From JACMLC01 sp963817025 (GTDB lineage: Bacteria; Acidobacteriota; Blastocatellia; Pyrinomonadales; Pyrinomonadaceae): DNA of 64,000 bases. Shown here in pieces: positions 18,180 to 26,720 of this stretch. The translations under genes were made by a program, and so were the position numbers. Location: positions 558,001 to 622,000 of the forward strand of contig CAWFML010000004.1 of assembly GCA_963817025.1 (NCBI GenBank), in the 5' to 3' direction. The notes below the pieces were generated by a model that worked only from the letters and a program-made list of their open reading frames with translations, searched no databases and had not been told where the DNA came from. Every line of letters starts with the position of its first letter. The stretch's first letter is position 1.

Positions 18180-18290
18180 TCATAACTGCCTTTCGAGCGT
18201 CATCCCTGTTTTAGCGGGCAGGGAGGTTAGAGTGTCAAATACATCAGAGCTTCGGACGACGGCCTGAAGATAACCAATGGCGCAGCGACA

Positions 18291-18313
18291 GTCACCACCT
18301 GTTTAGGTAGTAA
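18291..18313 (-). promoter_or_regulatory. Copy 3 of the shared dyad motif
   Basis: GTCACCACCT-GTTT-AGGTAGTAA; about 110 bases upstream of the VCBS remnant. Confidence 0.6.
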
Positions 18314-18412
18314 TGGAAGAAGGGGGCCGGGGGTTGGGAGTTGGGGGCCGGGGGCCGGAAGAGCAAGATTGTCTTCACTACACCCGACACCCTATTCCCT
18401 ACTCCCTGTTTT
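18314..18412. repeat. Family E hairpin repeat
   Basis: GGGGGCCGGGGGTTGGGAG units, then the family core AAGATTGTCTTCACTACACC and CCCTATTCCCTACTCCCTG. It lies just past the stop of the response regulator gene. Confidence 0.65.
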
Positions 18413-18413
18413 A

Positions 18414-19106
18414 TTAGATGAGCCGGTTATGCAGGGCTTTGGCGACGGCTTCCGACTTGGAGTGAACCTGAAGTTTTTCGTAAATCCGTTTCAGATGAAA
18501 TGAGATGGTATTGACGGTCACGCCCAGTTCCGCCGCCGCCGTCTTGTAGCTATGGCCTTCGACGAGCAGCTTGAGAATTCTGGTTTCATGCGGCGTCAAT
18601 TCGTAATCGGCGCGGGCGGGCGGGCGAAAGTCGCGGAAGAGCGTGATGACGCGGCGCGCGACCTCCGGCGACATCGGCGCGCCGCCCGTGGCCGCTTCTC
18701 TGAGGCTCTCCATCAGACGCGCGGGCGGAGTTTTCTTTAAGAGATACCCGCACGCTCCGGCGCAGAGCGCGTCAAAAATCCGATCATCGTCGTCATACAC
18801 CGAAAGCACCAGAATGGTCATCTCCGGGTAACGCTCCTTGAGAATACGCATGCCCTGTATGCCGTCCATGCCGGGCAAGCCTATATCGGAGAGCACCACA
18901 TCCGGCACATCATGCTTGATTTTTTCCAGCGCCTCTTCCATAGAGCGATAGCTGCCGGTGCAGGAGTAGCCCTCTGTCCCGCCGATCAGCATGGCGAGTC
19001 CTTCGCGTATCGGGCGCAAGTCTTCGATAATTGCGACCTTGATTAATGCGGGCGGTGGTTTGAGTTCCACAATCTCTAAACTCCCTGCCAGTTGTTCGTT
19101 CAGCAT
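18414..19106 (-). CDS. NarL/FixJ-type response regulator
   Basis: 230-residue cytosolic transcription factor. Receiver domain at about 21-140 with the phosphorylation aspartate in VVLSDIGLPG (about D74) and the KKTPPARL lysine; LuxR-type HTH at about 165-225 (LTPHETRILKLLVEGHSYKTAAAELGV split over two helices, then NTISFHLKRIYEKL). The first 20 residues are a short extra leader. The start at 19106 was chosen over an ATG at 19130 because AAGGAG lies seven to eight bases before it. The propeller histidine kinase is encoded directly upstream in the same direction, with its own 351-base gap; the pair is almost certainly a two-component system. A copy of the shared dyad lies 69 bases upstream, suggesting autoregulation. 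Confidence 0.92.
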   Translation of the reverse strand: MLNEQLAGSLEIVELKPPPALIKVAIIEDLRPIREGLAMLIGGTEGYSCTGSYRSMEEALEKIKHDVPDVVLSDIGLPGMDGIQGMRILKERYPEMTILVLSVYDDDDRIFDALCAGACGYLLKKTPPARLMESLREAATGGAPMSPEVARRVITLFRDFRPPARADYELTPHETRILKLLVEGHSYKTAAAELGVTVNTISFHLKRIYEKLQVHSKSEAVAKALHNRLI

Positions 19107-19174
19107 AAGCTTTCTCCTTACGGCCTCCATCAGGGCTACCTGCGAAGAGAGCTTATGCCGGTTCAGCTTATCAG

Positions 19175-19197
19175 GTCACCACCTATTCAGGTAGCGG
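19175..19197 (-). promoter_or_regulatory. Copy 4 of the shared dyad motif
   Basis: GTCACCACCT-ATTC-AGGTAGCGG, identical in the core to copy 2. It lies 69 bases upstream of the response regulator start. Confidence 0.65.
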
Positions 19198-19257
19198 TAT
19201 TAGTCTTCGGTAGCGTGTCAATGTGAAGTTGATGAGTCGTTAATCGTGAATTGAGTG

Positions 19258-19375
19258 GGGAAGAAAGCAAGAGTTTCCCGCAAAGGCGCTGGTGACGCAA
19301 AGCAAGACCGCAAAGGAGTGAATGCTATTCGCTCCTTGTGAGCTTTTCTTTGCGCCACCAGCGCCTTTGCGCGAA
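19258..19375. repeat. Family A hairpin repeat between kinase and regulator genes
   Basis: TTTCCCGCAAAGGCGCTGGTG and CACCAGCGCCTTTGCGCGAA face each other. The element fills most of the 351-base gap between the two genes; the rest shows only the dyad copy. Confidence 0.7.
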
Positions 19376-19457
19376 CAGTTCGTTTTCTTCGCCATCTTTG
19401 AAATTGACCTGCTATCTATTCTTCATAAAGTACGAAGTTTTATCCTGTCTATACACA

Positions 19458-22400
19458 CTAACGCAGCTTTTTCCAGTTAATGATTTTCGAGCGACGGCCA
19501 CCGACGGGAACTTTCAGGAGCACGGTCGTCCCCTTCCCTTTCCCGGACTCCACATCATAGCTGCCGCCGAGAGCCGCCGCGCGCTTGCGCATGCTGGCGA
19601 GTCCGTGCCCGCCCATGCCTGTGTGGTTGCCGTTCATCGCTCCCTCGACATCGAATCCTTTGCCGTTGTCGCTGACGCGGATAATAAGCTGGTCGGCTTC
19701 GAGCTTGAATTCTAAATCGGCATCTGTGCACTCGGAATATTTGACAAGGTTATTGACGCTCTCTTTGAAAATCAGATAGACCTCGCGCCTGAGGTCTGCG
19801 CCGAGCCGTACGTTCTTCTCGTCTGCGACGGGCACGCGGAAACGAAAGTCTATCTCTCGCGCGCTCATGATGTCGCTGGCAAAGCGGCGCATGCGCTGTG
19901 TCAAATCGCTCAGGTGGTCGCGCTTCGGGTTAATGGCCCACACGATGTCGCTCATCGCATCCACCATCTCGCGCGATGTTCCGGCAATCATCTGAAGCGG
20001 CTCATTGACTTTAGCATCGCTGCCATCGACACGCTGGCTGACGACCTCGCTCATGATGGCTATCTGCGAGAGGCTCGCGCCGATGTCGTCGTGCAGGTCT
20101 GTGGCGATGCGCGTCCGCACGCGCTCCAACTCGATGGCACGCGCGACGCGATAACGCTCTATCAAATACACGAGGCTTCCGATAAGGATGGCCGCCAGCG
20201 TCAGAAACCACCAGCGTTGCCAGAGGGGCGGCAGGATGGTGAAAGAGATCGAAGCAGGCTCAGGCGTAGCGATGCCGTCGGAATTAACGGCGCGCACCAG
20301 AAAGCGATAGCGGCCCGGCGCGAGGCTGGCGGCGATGGTGCGTTGATCCGTCGGCGCGCTCCAATCCTTATCCACGCCTTCAAACCTGTACTGGTAGCGC
20401 AAGCCTCCACCGGCTGAAAAGTTGAGACCGAAGAAATCTATCTGAATCTGATTCTGGTTCGAGTTGAACTCAAGCCCTCCGACCTCTTTTTCGCCAAGCT
20501 CGGAGATGGGGCGCGCAACGCCGCCGACGCGCAGCCCGCTAATCAAAACAGGAGGCGCGGCCTGCGGCTTTTCCTCTTCCGGCACGAGGCGCGACAAGCC
20601 TTCGCGCGTGCCGAACCAGAGCGCGCCCGTGCGGTCTTGGAATGCCGCCGTGACTTCGCTTTTAATCAACCCGTCGGCGGTCGTGAAATGTTTGATGCGC
20701 CCCGTCTGAAGCTCAAGCCGGTCGATGCCGCGCGCAGTCCCTATGTAAAGGTTGCCCCACTTGTCTTCCGTAAAGGCGCGCAGGTTGTTGCTGGCTAGAT
20801 TCTCTGCGGTCGAGTAAACAATGAGGCGCGGCTTTTCCGCCGGGGGGTCGTCAATGCGAACTGCGCCGCTGCTGCTCGTGGCAAACCACAGGCGATTGGC
20901 CGTGTCGCGGTAAGAGCCTTGCGTCAATCCGTCAGGCTCGCCCTCTGCTTTGTTCAGAACTTCGAGACGACCGTTGCGGTGACGCATCAGCCCGCCGTTA
21001 TGCAGTCCTATCCAGACATTGCCCGCCACATCTTCGCTAAAGACATTGGCCCAATTTGCGGTCGGGTGTCCCTCCTTTTCCGTATAGCGATGAAAAGCGC
21101 CGGTCGCGCGTTCCCAGCGCGTGAGCATGACGGGCGGGTTGTAAGAACCGATCCAGATGTCGCCGCGCGAATCTTCAAACAGGCGCGAGATGTTGCTATC
21201 GGCTAAGCCCTCGCGCGTCGTGTAGACGGCACGCGGGCTGACGCGCGCCAAATCTTCGAGTCGCTCTACCTTTGGAAAGCGATACAGCCCGTCGCCCGTC
21301 GCCATCCACCACTCTTCCAAGTGGTCTTGGATAATTACCCACCGGCCTGAGCTTCCATCAAGAATGCGCTGCGGGAGATTTGGGCGAATGGCTGTGAATC
21401 TCTCGCCGTCGAATCTGTTGATAGTCCATTTAGAGCTGATGGCGCACAACTCGCCCGCGCGTGTCTCATAAATCTGAATGATCTCAGGATGGCCCAATCC
21501 TTCCGTTTCGCGGTACGAGAGGAGTCCGCCCCTTGCGACCTTGATCGCGCCGCTCGCCTGCGTGCCGACCCAGAAATTGCCCGCGCTGTCTTCCGCCAGC
21601 GAGTTGACGCGGTTGCTCAACCCTTGCGTCGCGGCATAGCTCGCAAACTGTTTGCCGTCGAAAACGCTGACGCCGCCACCGCGCGTCCCGATCCAGATGC
21701 GCCCGTCAGCAGATTGATGCAGGGCCTGTATGTTGTTGTGCGTCAGTCCTTCTCCGGTCGTGAACCAGGCCGCTTCTCCGGCAGCGCCGGGCAAAATAGA
21801 ACGGCCCTCAGGCATGGTTTGCAAACTGTTTTTCCGCTCGCGTGCGCGCTCTTCCAGATTGACTTCATTGGTGGCGACGCGCGAGGCAGCTTCGGGATAA
21901 AACACCATCACCCCAGCTTGATGACCGAGCCACAATCTTTTCTCTTTATCCATCAGCAAGGCCCAGACGGTATCCGTAGCTTGCGAGGAGCGAATCGTGT
22001 AATGAATGATTCTGCCGTCGGGCAGACGGCGCACCAGCCCGTAATATGTGGCGAGACAGATCGCGCCCTCGCTGTCTTCGATAATCCTTTTGACTTCAAC
22101 CTCGCGCTGTGGCACAGAGTCTGGCAGTGGGCCAATCTCGACTTGCTCAAACGTGACGCCGCCGTCCGGCTTCTTCAACAGAAGATAGAGGCCGCTGTCC
22201 GTGCCGACCCACAGGCGACCCGCGCCGTCTTCGTAGATGACGTTAACGAAATTCGACAGCCCGCCGTTTTCTTTGACGCGATACGAAGTAAAGAGTTTTT
22301 GCGGCTCGCCGCTCTCGGCAGATGAAGAGTTGCGCGAGGGGTCAAAGCGACTGACGCCGCCGCCATTGGTTGCAATCCAGTAAGTGCCGTCCCTGCTTTC

Positions 22401-22685
22401 GAGCAGGTGGTTGATGTGATTGACGGGCAAGCCGTCTTTTAAGCCGTAAGTGATAAAGCGATAACCGTCAAAGCGCGATAGCCCGTCGCCCGTGCAGAAC
22501 CACAGAAAGCCGCGCGAGTCCTGCACAATCTCCTGCACCTCATCATGGCCGAGGCCGTCTGCGATGGAGTAGTTCTTGACCGGCAACTGCTCCATACGCG
22601 AGGCAGTGGGCAAACACACCACCAGACAGATGAGCCATATCAGGCGCAGGCAGCCGCGAAACTTTTTCAACTGGGCTGTGTTCAT
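19458..22685 (-). CDS. Propeller-type sensor histidine kinase
   Basis: About 1075 residues. Signal peptide or anchor at about 8-30, then a long periplasmic sensor made of two-component regulator propeller repeats (motifs such as DSRGFLWFCTGDGLSRFDG, GRIWIGTRGGGVSVFDG, GNVWIGLHNGGLMRHRNG), a Y_Y_Y-type beta domain (RYQYRFEGVDKDWS), one membrane segment near 800 (WWFLTLAAILIGSLVYLI), then HisKA_3 with the phospho-His in DLHDDIGASL (H865) and an HATPase_c domain (VSDNGKGF, GHGLASMRKRAAALGG). Family knowledge: such sensors often detect carbohydrates or cell-surface signals in Bacteroidetes and acidobacteria. The ATG at 22685 is preferred over a TTG at 22712. The cognate regulator gene follows downstream. 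Ligand unknown. Confidence 0.92.
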   Translation of the reverse strand: MNTAQLKKFRGCLRLIWLICLVVCLPTASRMEQLPVKNYSIADGLGHDEVQEIVQDSRGFLWFCTGDGLSRFDGYRFITYGLKDGLPVNHINHLLESRDGTYWIATNGGGVSRFDPSRNSSSAESGEPQKLFTSYRVKENGGLSNFVNVIYEDGAGRLWVGTDSGLYLLLKKPDGGVTFEQVEIGPLPDSVPQREVEVKRIIEDSEGAICLATYYGLVRRLPDGRIIHYTIRSSQATDTVWALLMDKEKRLWLGHQAGVMVFYPEAASRVATNEVNLEERARERKNSLQTMPEGRSILPGAAGEAAWFTTGEGLTHNNIQALHQSADGRIWIGTRGGGVSVFDGKQFASYAATQGLSNRVNSLAEDSAGNFWVGTQASGAIKVARGGLLSYRETEGLGHPEIIQIYETRAGELCAISSKWTINRFDGERFTAIRPNLPQRILDGSSGRWVIIQDHLEEWWMATGDGLYRFPKVERLEDLARVSPRAVYTTREGLADSNISRLFEDSRGDIWIGSYNPPVMLTRWERATGAFHRYTEKEGHPTANWANVFSEDVAGNVWIGLHNGGLMRHRNGRLEVLNKAEGEPDGLTQGSYRDTANRLWFATSSSGAVRIDDPPAEKPRLIVYSTAENLASNNLRAFTEDKWGNLYIGTARGIDRLELQTGRIKHFTTADGLIKSEVTAAFQDRTGALWFGTREGLSRLVPEEEKPQAAPPVLISGLRVGGVARPISELGEKEVGGLEFNSNQNQIQIDFFGLNFSAGGGLRYQYRFEGVDKDWSAPTDQRTIAASLAPGRYRFLVRAVNSDGIATPEPASISFTILPPLWQRWWFLTLAAILIGSLVYLIERYRVARAIELERVRTRIATDLHDDIGASLSQIAIMSEVVSQRVDGSDAKVNEPLQMIAGTSREMVDAMSDIVWAINPKRDHLSDLTQRMRRFASDIMSAREIDFRFRVPVADEKNVRLGADLRREVYLIFKESVNNLVKYSECTDADLEFKLEADQLIIRVSDNGKGFDVEGAMNGNHTGMGGHGLASMRKRAAALGGSYDVESGKGKGTTVLLKVPVGGRRSKIINWKKLR

Positions 22686-22911
22686 GTGAACCACTCTTTT
22701 GAAGGGACGCAACTAGCGGGAGCGGTCTGACGGATTTACTTCCAACGCAGGCGAGTGTGGCACAGGCGCGCAGAAAAATTCAACATCTGCCGCGCTTTGA
22801 TGAGAGCGATGAATTTTTTCCGCAGCGGAGCAAAGAAAGTATCAAGGAGATGCGCGCGAGTTACAGCTTCAAAACTCCGGGCCTGAAACACTTCAATCCT
22901 TTGCGCCTTCT

Positions 22912-23001
22912 GTTTTTCCTTCTTTGCGCCTTTGCGTGAAACCTCAACAACGATTTCACGCAAAGGCGCAAAGACAAAACTAGAGGCGCAAAGGATTGAG
23001 T
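22912..23001. repeat. Family A hairpin repeat
   Basis: CTTTGCGCCTTTGCGTGAAA and TTTCACGCAAAGGCGCAAAG pair over a short centre. It accounts for much of the 334-base gap upstream of the kinase; I see no clear promoter in the rest. Confidence 0.75.
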
Positions 23002-23019
23002 GTATTTCGCGGTCAGCTC

Positions 23020-23328
23020 TTACTTTGCTTTGCGGCTTTTGGACTGTCGCTTTTTGAAGGCGATTTCGCCGCCGGTTTCGCCGACGTGGCCGCCGTCCGT
23101 CTGCGCAGGAATCGAAGGCGTGTTCGAGCGCGGCGTGGCCCCGTCGCTCATCAAATGCTGTCTTGATTTGTCCGCGAACATCTTGTTAGCCTCTTTGCGC
23201 CGCCCGCGCATCGCCGGAGTCTCTTCTTTTTCCGCGCGGCCCTTGTCGGGTTGGCCCTCAAATCCCGTTTGCTGCCCGCGCGGCTTTTCGGGTCTTCCCA
23301 CCTTGCTCTGCTCTTTTTTGCCAGCCAT
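23020..23328 (-). CDS. Small basic protein of unknown function
   Basis: 102 residues, strongly charged (Lys, Arg, Glu, Gln), no hydrophobic core segment, probably disordered: KKEQSKVGRPEKPRGQQ near the start and FKKRQSKSRKAK at the end. GGGGA about nine bases before the ATG supports translation. It lies 29 bases downstream of the antiporter gene in the same direction, so it may be cotranscribed. No family recognised; a nucleic-acid-binding or stress-type role would be guesswork. Confidence 0.5.
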   Translation of the reverse strand: MAGKKEQSKVGRPEKPRGQQTGFEGQPDKGRAEKEETPAMRGRRKEANKMFADKSRQHLMSDGATPRSNTPSIPAQTDGGHVGETGGEIAFKKRQSKSRKAK

Positions 23329-23357
23329 CTTTAGTTCCCCTTTCTCGTTTTAATAGC

Positions 23358-24632
23358 TCAACTGTTTTTTTCGACAGCAGCCTTGCGCCCCATCGCCCAC
23401 TTGAGCGCGGGCGGCGTAATCAGCGTCGTAATGATGACCATGATGACGATGATGCCGAAGATGTTCGCATCTATCACAGGCACGCGCACGCCTTGAGCGT
23501 TTGGCAGAAACAGTGTCGCGCCGATGCCCGCGAAGATGAGTCCGACTTCGCCGCGCGGAATCATGCCGATGCCCACCGCAAGACGATTGACGCCGCGCTC
23601 CGTGACGCCGAGCGAGCAGACTTGCTTGCCAATAATTGCGACCAGCGTCAGGGCAATGGCAAAGCCTAAAAGATCAAGCCGCGCAAAGGCGCGCAGGTCA
23701 ACCCTGAGTCCCATGAGGACGAAAAAAATCGGGGCGAGCAGCGCGCTGACCGGAGCCAGCAGTTGTTCCAGATCGCGCTTTTCATGATGTGGAAGCTTCT
23801 TGAAATGAACTTCGTCGAGCACGAGTCCGGCGGCGAAAGCTCCGATGATTTCCGCCAGCCCGACCTTCTTGCCTCCCCACGCGAGCAGAAAACAGAAGGC
23901 CAGCGAAAGGGCCAGCAACACGCCACGGCTTTCAAATCTCCCGATGCCGCCAAGCAGTCGCGGCACGACATAATGCCCTAGCACGACCGCGCCCACCAGA
24001 AAGAGAATTGATTTTGCAGCGATCCACACAATTGCTGCCAGAGAGAGGGACGCGCCCGTCGCCTGTGCCTGAATCGCGCCCGTCACCACCGCCAGAATCA
24101 AGAGGCCCAGCACATCATCAATCACCGCCGCGCCAAGTATAATTCGCGCCGCGCGCGTCGTCAGCCGATTCAAATCTTTAAGGACGCGCGCAGTGATGCC
24201 GACGCTCGTCGCGCACAGGGTTGCGCCGATAAAGATATGAACCAGTCGCGGCTCGTCCGGGATAAAATAAGCGGCCACGCCCCAGCCGAGAAAGAAAGGA
24301 GCGACCACGCCCAGCACCGCGACCAGCAGCGAAGACCACCCGACCTCAAGCATCTCTCCCAGGTTCGATTCCAGCCCGACTTCAAACAACAGAATAATCA
24401 CGCCCAACTCTGCGAGCGCAGAGATGACCACGTTTGTCTTCAGCGGCTCGGCAATCGTCACGCCTGCGAGCATCAGATTGCCCAGAATGATGCCACCGCA
24501 CAGTTCTCCAAGCACGGCGGGCTGCCCCAATCTCTCAAAAACTTCGCCGCAAAACTTTGCGACAATCCAGATGACCGCGACGCCCACCAGAACAATCGGG
24601 TCAAGCCCGTGCGCTGCTGTTCCGCCTTCCAT
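23358..24632 (-). CDS. Kef/CPA2-type cation:proton antiporter
   Basis: 424-residue inner-membrane protein with about twelve hydrophobic segments. The family pattern is clear: GQPAVLGELCGGIILGN near the N-terminus, LLFEVGLESNL, GATLCATSVGITARVL and AAVIDDVLGLLIL, the last carrying the paired acidic residues of transport helix 5, then AEIIGAFAAGLVLD and MIPRGEVGLIFAG. It exchanges Na+ or K+ for H+. No RCK/TrkA-N nucleotide-binding domain is attached, unlike KefB/KefC, so regulation through that route is absent here. Followed closely by the small basic protein gene. Confidence 0.9.
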   Translation of the reverse strand: MEGGTAAHGLDPIVLVGVAVIWIVAKFCGEVFERLGQPAVLGELCGGIILGNLMLAGVTIAEPLKTNVVISALAELGVIILLFEVGLESNLGEMLEVGWSSLLVAVLGVVAPFFLGWGVAAYFIPDEPRLVHIFIGATLCATSVGITARVLKDLNRLTTRAARIILGAAVIDDVLGLLILAVVTGAIQAQATGASLSLAAIVWIAAKSILFLVGAVVLGHYVVPRLLGGIGRFESRGVLLALSLAFCFLLAWGGKKVGLAEIIGAFAAGLVLDEVHFKKLPHHEKRDLEQLLAPVSALLAPIFFVLMGLRVDLRAFARLDLLGFAIALTLVAIIGKQVCSLGVTERGVNRLAVGIGMIPRGEVGLIFAGIGATLFLPNAQGVRVPVIDANIFGIIVIMVIITTLITPPALKWAMGRKAAVEKNS

Positions 24633-24734
24633 CGCTCCGCCTTCCGTATCTGATATGAGCGTATCCTAGCATAGAGGAATTCAAACAGGGATGAACAGGA
24701 TAAAAATAAGATAGTAGGTCAATGTCAAAGATAG

Positions 24735-24855
24735 CGAAGAAAACGAAATGTTCGCGCAAAGGCGCAAAGGCGCAAAGGAAGACCGCAAAGGGTTGAATGC
24801 CACTCGCTCTTGGCGTGCTTTCTTTGCGCCTTTGCGCCTTTGCGGGAGAATCTTC
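24735..24855. repeat. Family A hairpin repeat
   Basis: Tandem GCGCAAAGGCGCAAAGGAAG faces CTTTGCGCCTTTGCGCCTTT. It takes up part of the 437-base gap between divergent genes. Near 25041-25062 a small GCAGGC/GCCTGC hairpin lies just before the next ribosome site. Confidence 0.75.
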
Positions 24856-25069
24856 CTCTCTTGCTCACTCAATTCACGATTGACCACTCATCAACTTCAA
24901 TCCGACAACTGATTCGTAATTGAAAGCATCGAAAGCGTTTGGCATTCGCAGCAATGTGAGCCGGTCAACGTTCCTAGCTTTGGCGACCTGCCTTCCCCTC
25001 GCAGATTCCGCATAAAGCGATTCCATTAACACACACACAGGCAGGCGGCCTTTTGCCTGCAAGGAAATT

Positions 25070-26053
25070 ATGAAAAAGAAGATGCGTTTTCTCCTTCGAT
25101 TATTTTGCGTGGCGATGGCCGCGTTGTTCTTAAATATCGCTTTCACATCCGTGCAGAGCGCAGTAGCCAAGCCTACGGATTTCGACGGCGACGGCAAAAC
25201 GGATTTTGCAGTCTTCCGCCGCAGCGAAAATGCCTGGTACATCTTAAAGAGCACTGGCGGAACTATCTCTCAAATCTTCGGGCAGCAGGGCGACGACATC
25301 GTGCCTGAAGATTTCGACGGCGACGGCAAAACCGACTTCGCAGTCTATCGCTCGACCCCGCCCTTTCCGGTACCAGGCCCCGGCGTCTTTTATGTCTGGC
25401 GCAGTTCGGATGACACGCTTCAGGTACAGCCGTGGGGATTGAGCGGTGACGGCTGGTTCGCCTCGAACGATTACGACGGCGACGGCAAAGCGGACTTCGG
25501 CGTACATCGCCGCAGTGAGGCAGGCACTACATGGTATATCCTGCTCAGCGCGGACAACACTTTCCGTGCAGTGCAGTGGGGCATTGACCGCGACCTTCCG
25601 CAGCCCGGAGATTATGACGGCGATGGCAAAGCCGATTTCACAGTCCAGCGTCGCGCCCAGAACCTGGCTGAACCCGCGAGCTTCTACACACTGCAAAGCT
25701 CTGACAACACACTCAACGCGAGACAATGGGGTCTCGGCGCAGACCTCAATGTGCCGGGCGATTACGACGGCGACGGCAAGACAGACACAGCCGTCTACCG
25801 CTCGACTCCCTTCAGTGGCCCAAGCGCTTTTTATGTTTTGAACAGCAGCGGCGGCATCATCTCTCAACAGTGGGGCATACTGGGAGATCGTCCCGCGCCG
25901 GGAGATTATGACGGCGACGGCAAGACTGACTTTGCCGTCTGGCGACCAAGCGACGGCACGTTCTATGTTTTGAAGAGCAGCGACGGCGGCTTTATTTTCC
26001 AACAGTGGGGACAAAGCGGCGATATGCCGGTAGCAGGCTATAGAATTTTCTAA
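25070..26053 (+). CDS. Secreted FG-GAP/VCBS-type repeat protein
   Basis: 327 residues. A signal peptide (about 1-35, ending VQSAVAK) is followed directly by six to seven repeats of about 46 residues carrying DFDGDGKTDFAVFR or DYDGDGKADF and a WYILKS/FYVLKSSDG strand, ending GQSGDMPVAGYRIF. The whole mature protein is probably one calcium-binding propeller, with none of the PPC-like domains found in its larger relative at 15.7 kb. AAGGAAA lies seven bases before the ATG. Secreted or surface-exposed; ligand unknown. No copy of the 23-bp dyad was found upstream. Confidence 0.88.
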   Translation: MKKKMRFLLRLFCVAMAALFLNIAFTSVQSAVAKPTDFDGDGKTDFAVFRRSENAWYILKSTGGTISQIFGQQGDDIVPEDFDGDGKTDFAVYRSTPPFPVPGPGVFYVWRSSDDTLQVQPWGLSGDGWFASNDYDGDGKADFGVHRRSEAGTTWYILLSADNTFRAVQWGIDRDLPQPGDYDGDGKADFTVQRRAQNLAEPASFYTLQSSDNTLNARQWGLGADLNVPGDYDGDGKTDTAVYRSTPFSGPSAFYVLNSSGGIISQQWGILGDRPAPGDYDGDGKTDFAVWRPSDGTFYVLKSSDGGFIFQQWGQSGDMPVAGYRIF

Positions 26054-26055
26054 CC

Positions 26056-26133
26056 AAGAAAGTTTCCCGCAAAGGCGCAAAGACGCAAAGAAAAGCTTCA
26101 CTGTTTTCTTTGCGTCTTTGCGCCTGCGGGAGA
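26056..26133. repeat. Family A hairpin repeat
   Basis: TTTCCCGCAAAGGCGCAAAG and its inverse pair over a short centre right behind the VCBS stop codon; terminator-like position. Confidence 0.75.
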
Positions 26134-26319
26134 TTCTTCCGTAATATATAGGCACTGGAATTTCAACCCCAAACGCTACCAAAAATTGCGTCAAGCCCGG
26201 AAGGATTAGACTTCAAGCACCACAGAGACCACCAACCAGAGAATATCTGTCACTTCTCAGGTGAAAAACCTGCCCCCGCAACTGAAAGACACCCCCACCG
26301 CGTAACATTATGCGAGAAA

Positions 26320-26480
26320 TAAAGGGGTTAACTGTGTTAGACTCTTTTGGAACAAGCAAGGCCGTCGCTCTCCGCGTGGGAATGCATCAAGCGACGGCCT
26401 CTCCGCATCAAGCCATCTCTGAACGGCCAGGTAGAGAGGCGAGCGGCAGGGAGCGCATCCACCCCTTTGCGCTCCCTTTT
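26320..26480 (+). ncRNA. Candidate small structured RNA
   Basis: No protein frame explains this part of the 666-base gap. It contains a perfect 10-bp stem (AGGCCGTCGC at 26359-26368 with GCGACGGCCT at 26391-26400, 22-base loop) and ends in a terminator hairpin. The 5' end is a guess; no convincing promoter was found. I recognise no known family (cobalamin, glycine and SAM riboswitch and 6S cores were looked for and not seen). It could also be a leader of the XRE gene 240 bases downstream. Confidence 0.4.
26448..26480 (+). terminator. Rho-independent terminator
   Basis: AGGGAGCGCA pairs exactly with TGCGCTCCCT over a 10-base loop and is followed by TTT and CAATTT. No gene ends just before it, which is why a small RNA is proposed. 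Confidence 0.65.
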
Positions 26481-26655
26481 CAATTTCCCTATCAAGCTTT
26501 TATGAGGTTAATGCTCTCTGTTATATTGAGCGCGTTCTGTTTGACAACTTAAGTAACGGCATATGCGTCGCTCACACCTCAAACTGAAGTCATGAGCATC
26601 GCCGTTCTGAATGAAAGGTTCATTCTCACGGCGAAGCAATTGAGCAAGCGCATCT

Positions 26656-26673
26656 TATACCATATACGGTATA
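26656..26673 (+). promoter_or_regulatory. Dyad TATACC-N6-GGTATA, possible XRE operator
   Basis: Perfect 6-6-6 inverted repeat 47 bases upstream of the XRE gene, in the size range of lambda-Cro/XRE operators. Autoregulation is inference. Confidence 0.5.
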
Positions 26674-26702
26674 GCGGCAAGTCTTATTTGCTGCCCGCGT
26701 TA

Positions 26703-26720
26703 TCAGGAGGTATTTCCTGA
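26703..26720 (+). promoter_or_regulatory. Ribosome-site hairpin of the XRE gene
   Basis: TCAGGA-GGTATT-TCCTGA forms a 6-bp stem. AGGAGG lies in the left arm and loop, and the last base of the right arm is the A of the ATG, so translation could be damped by this fold. Confidence 0.5.

Noticed and set aside
24673..24900. Frames made of family A repeat sequence, for example ones encoding QRRKGAKK- or FAPLRLCA-type strings
   Set aside because: These are translations of intergenic repeats that recur in the window and have no independent support.
26170..26330. Possible cobalamin, glycine or SAM riboswitch
   Set aside because: None of the conserved cores of these families could be recognised, and no fitting downstream gene follows. 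Only a candidate RNA of unknown type is reported further on.
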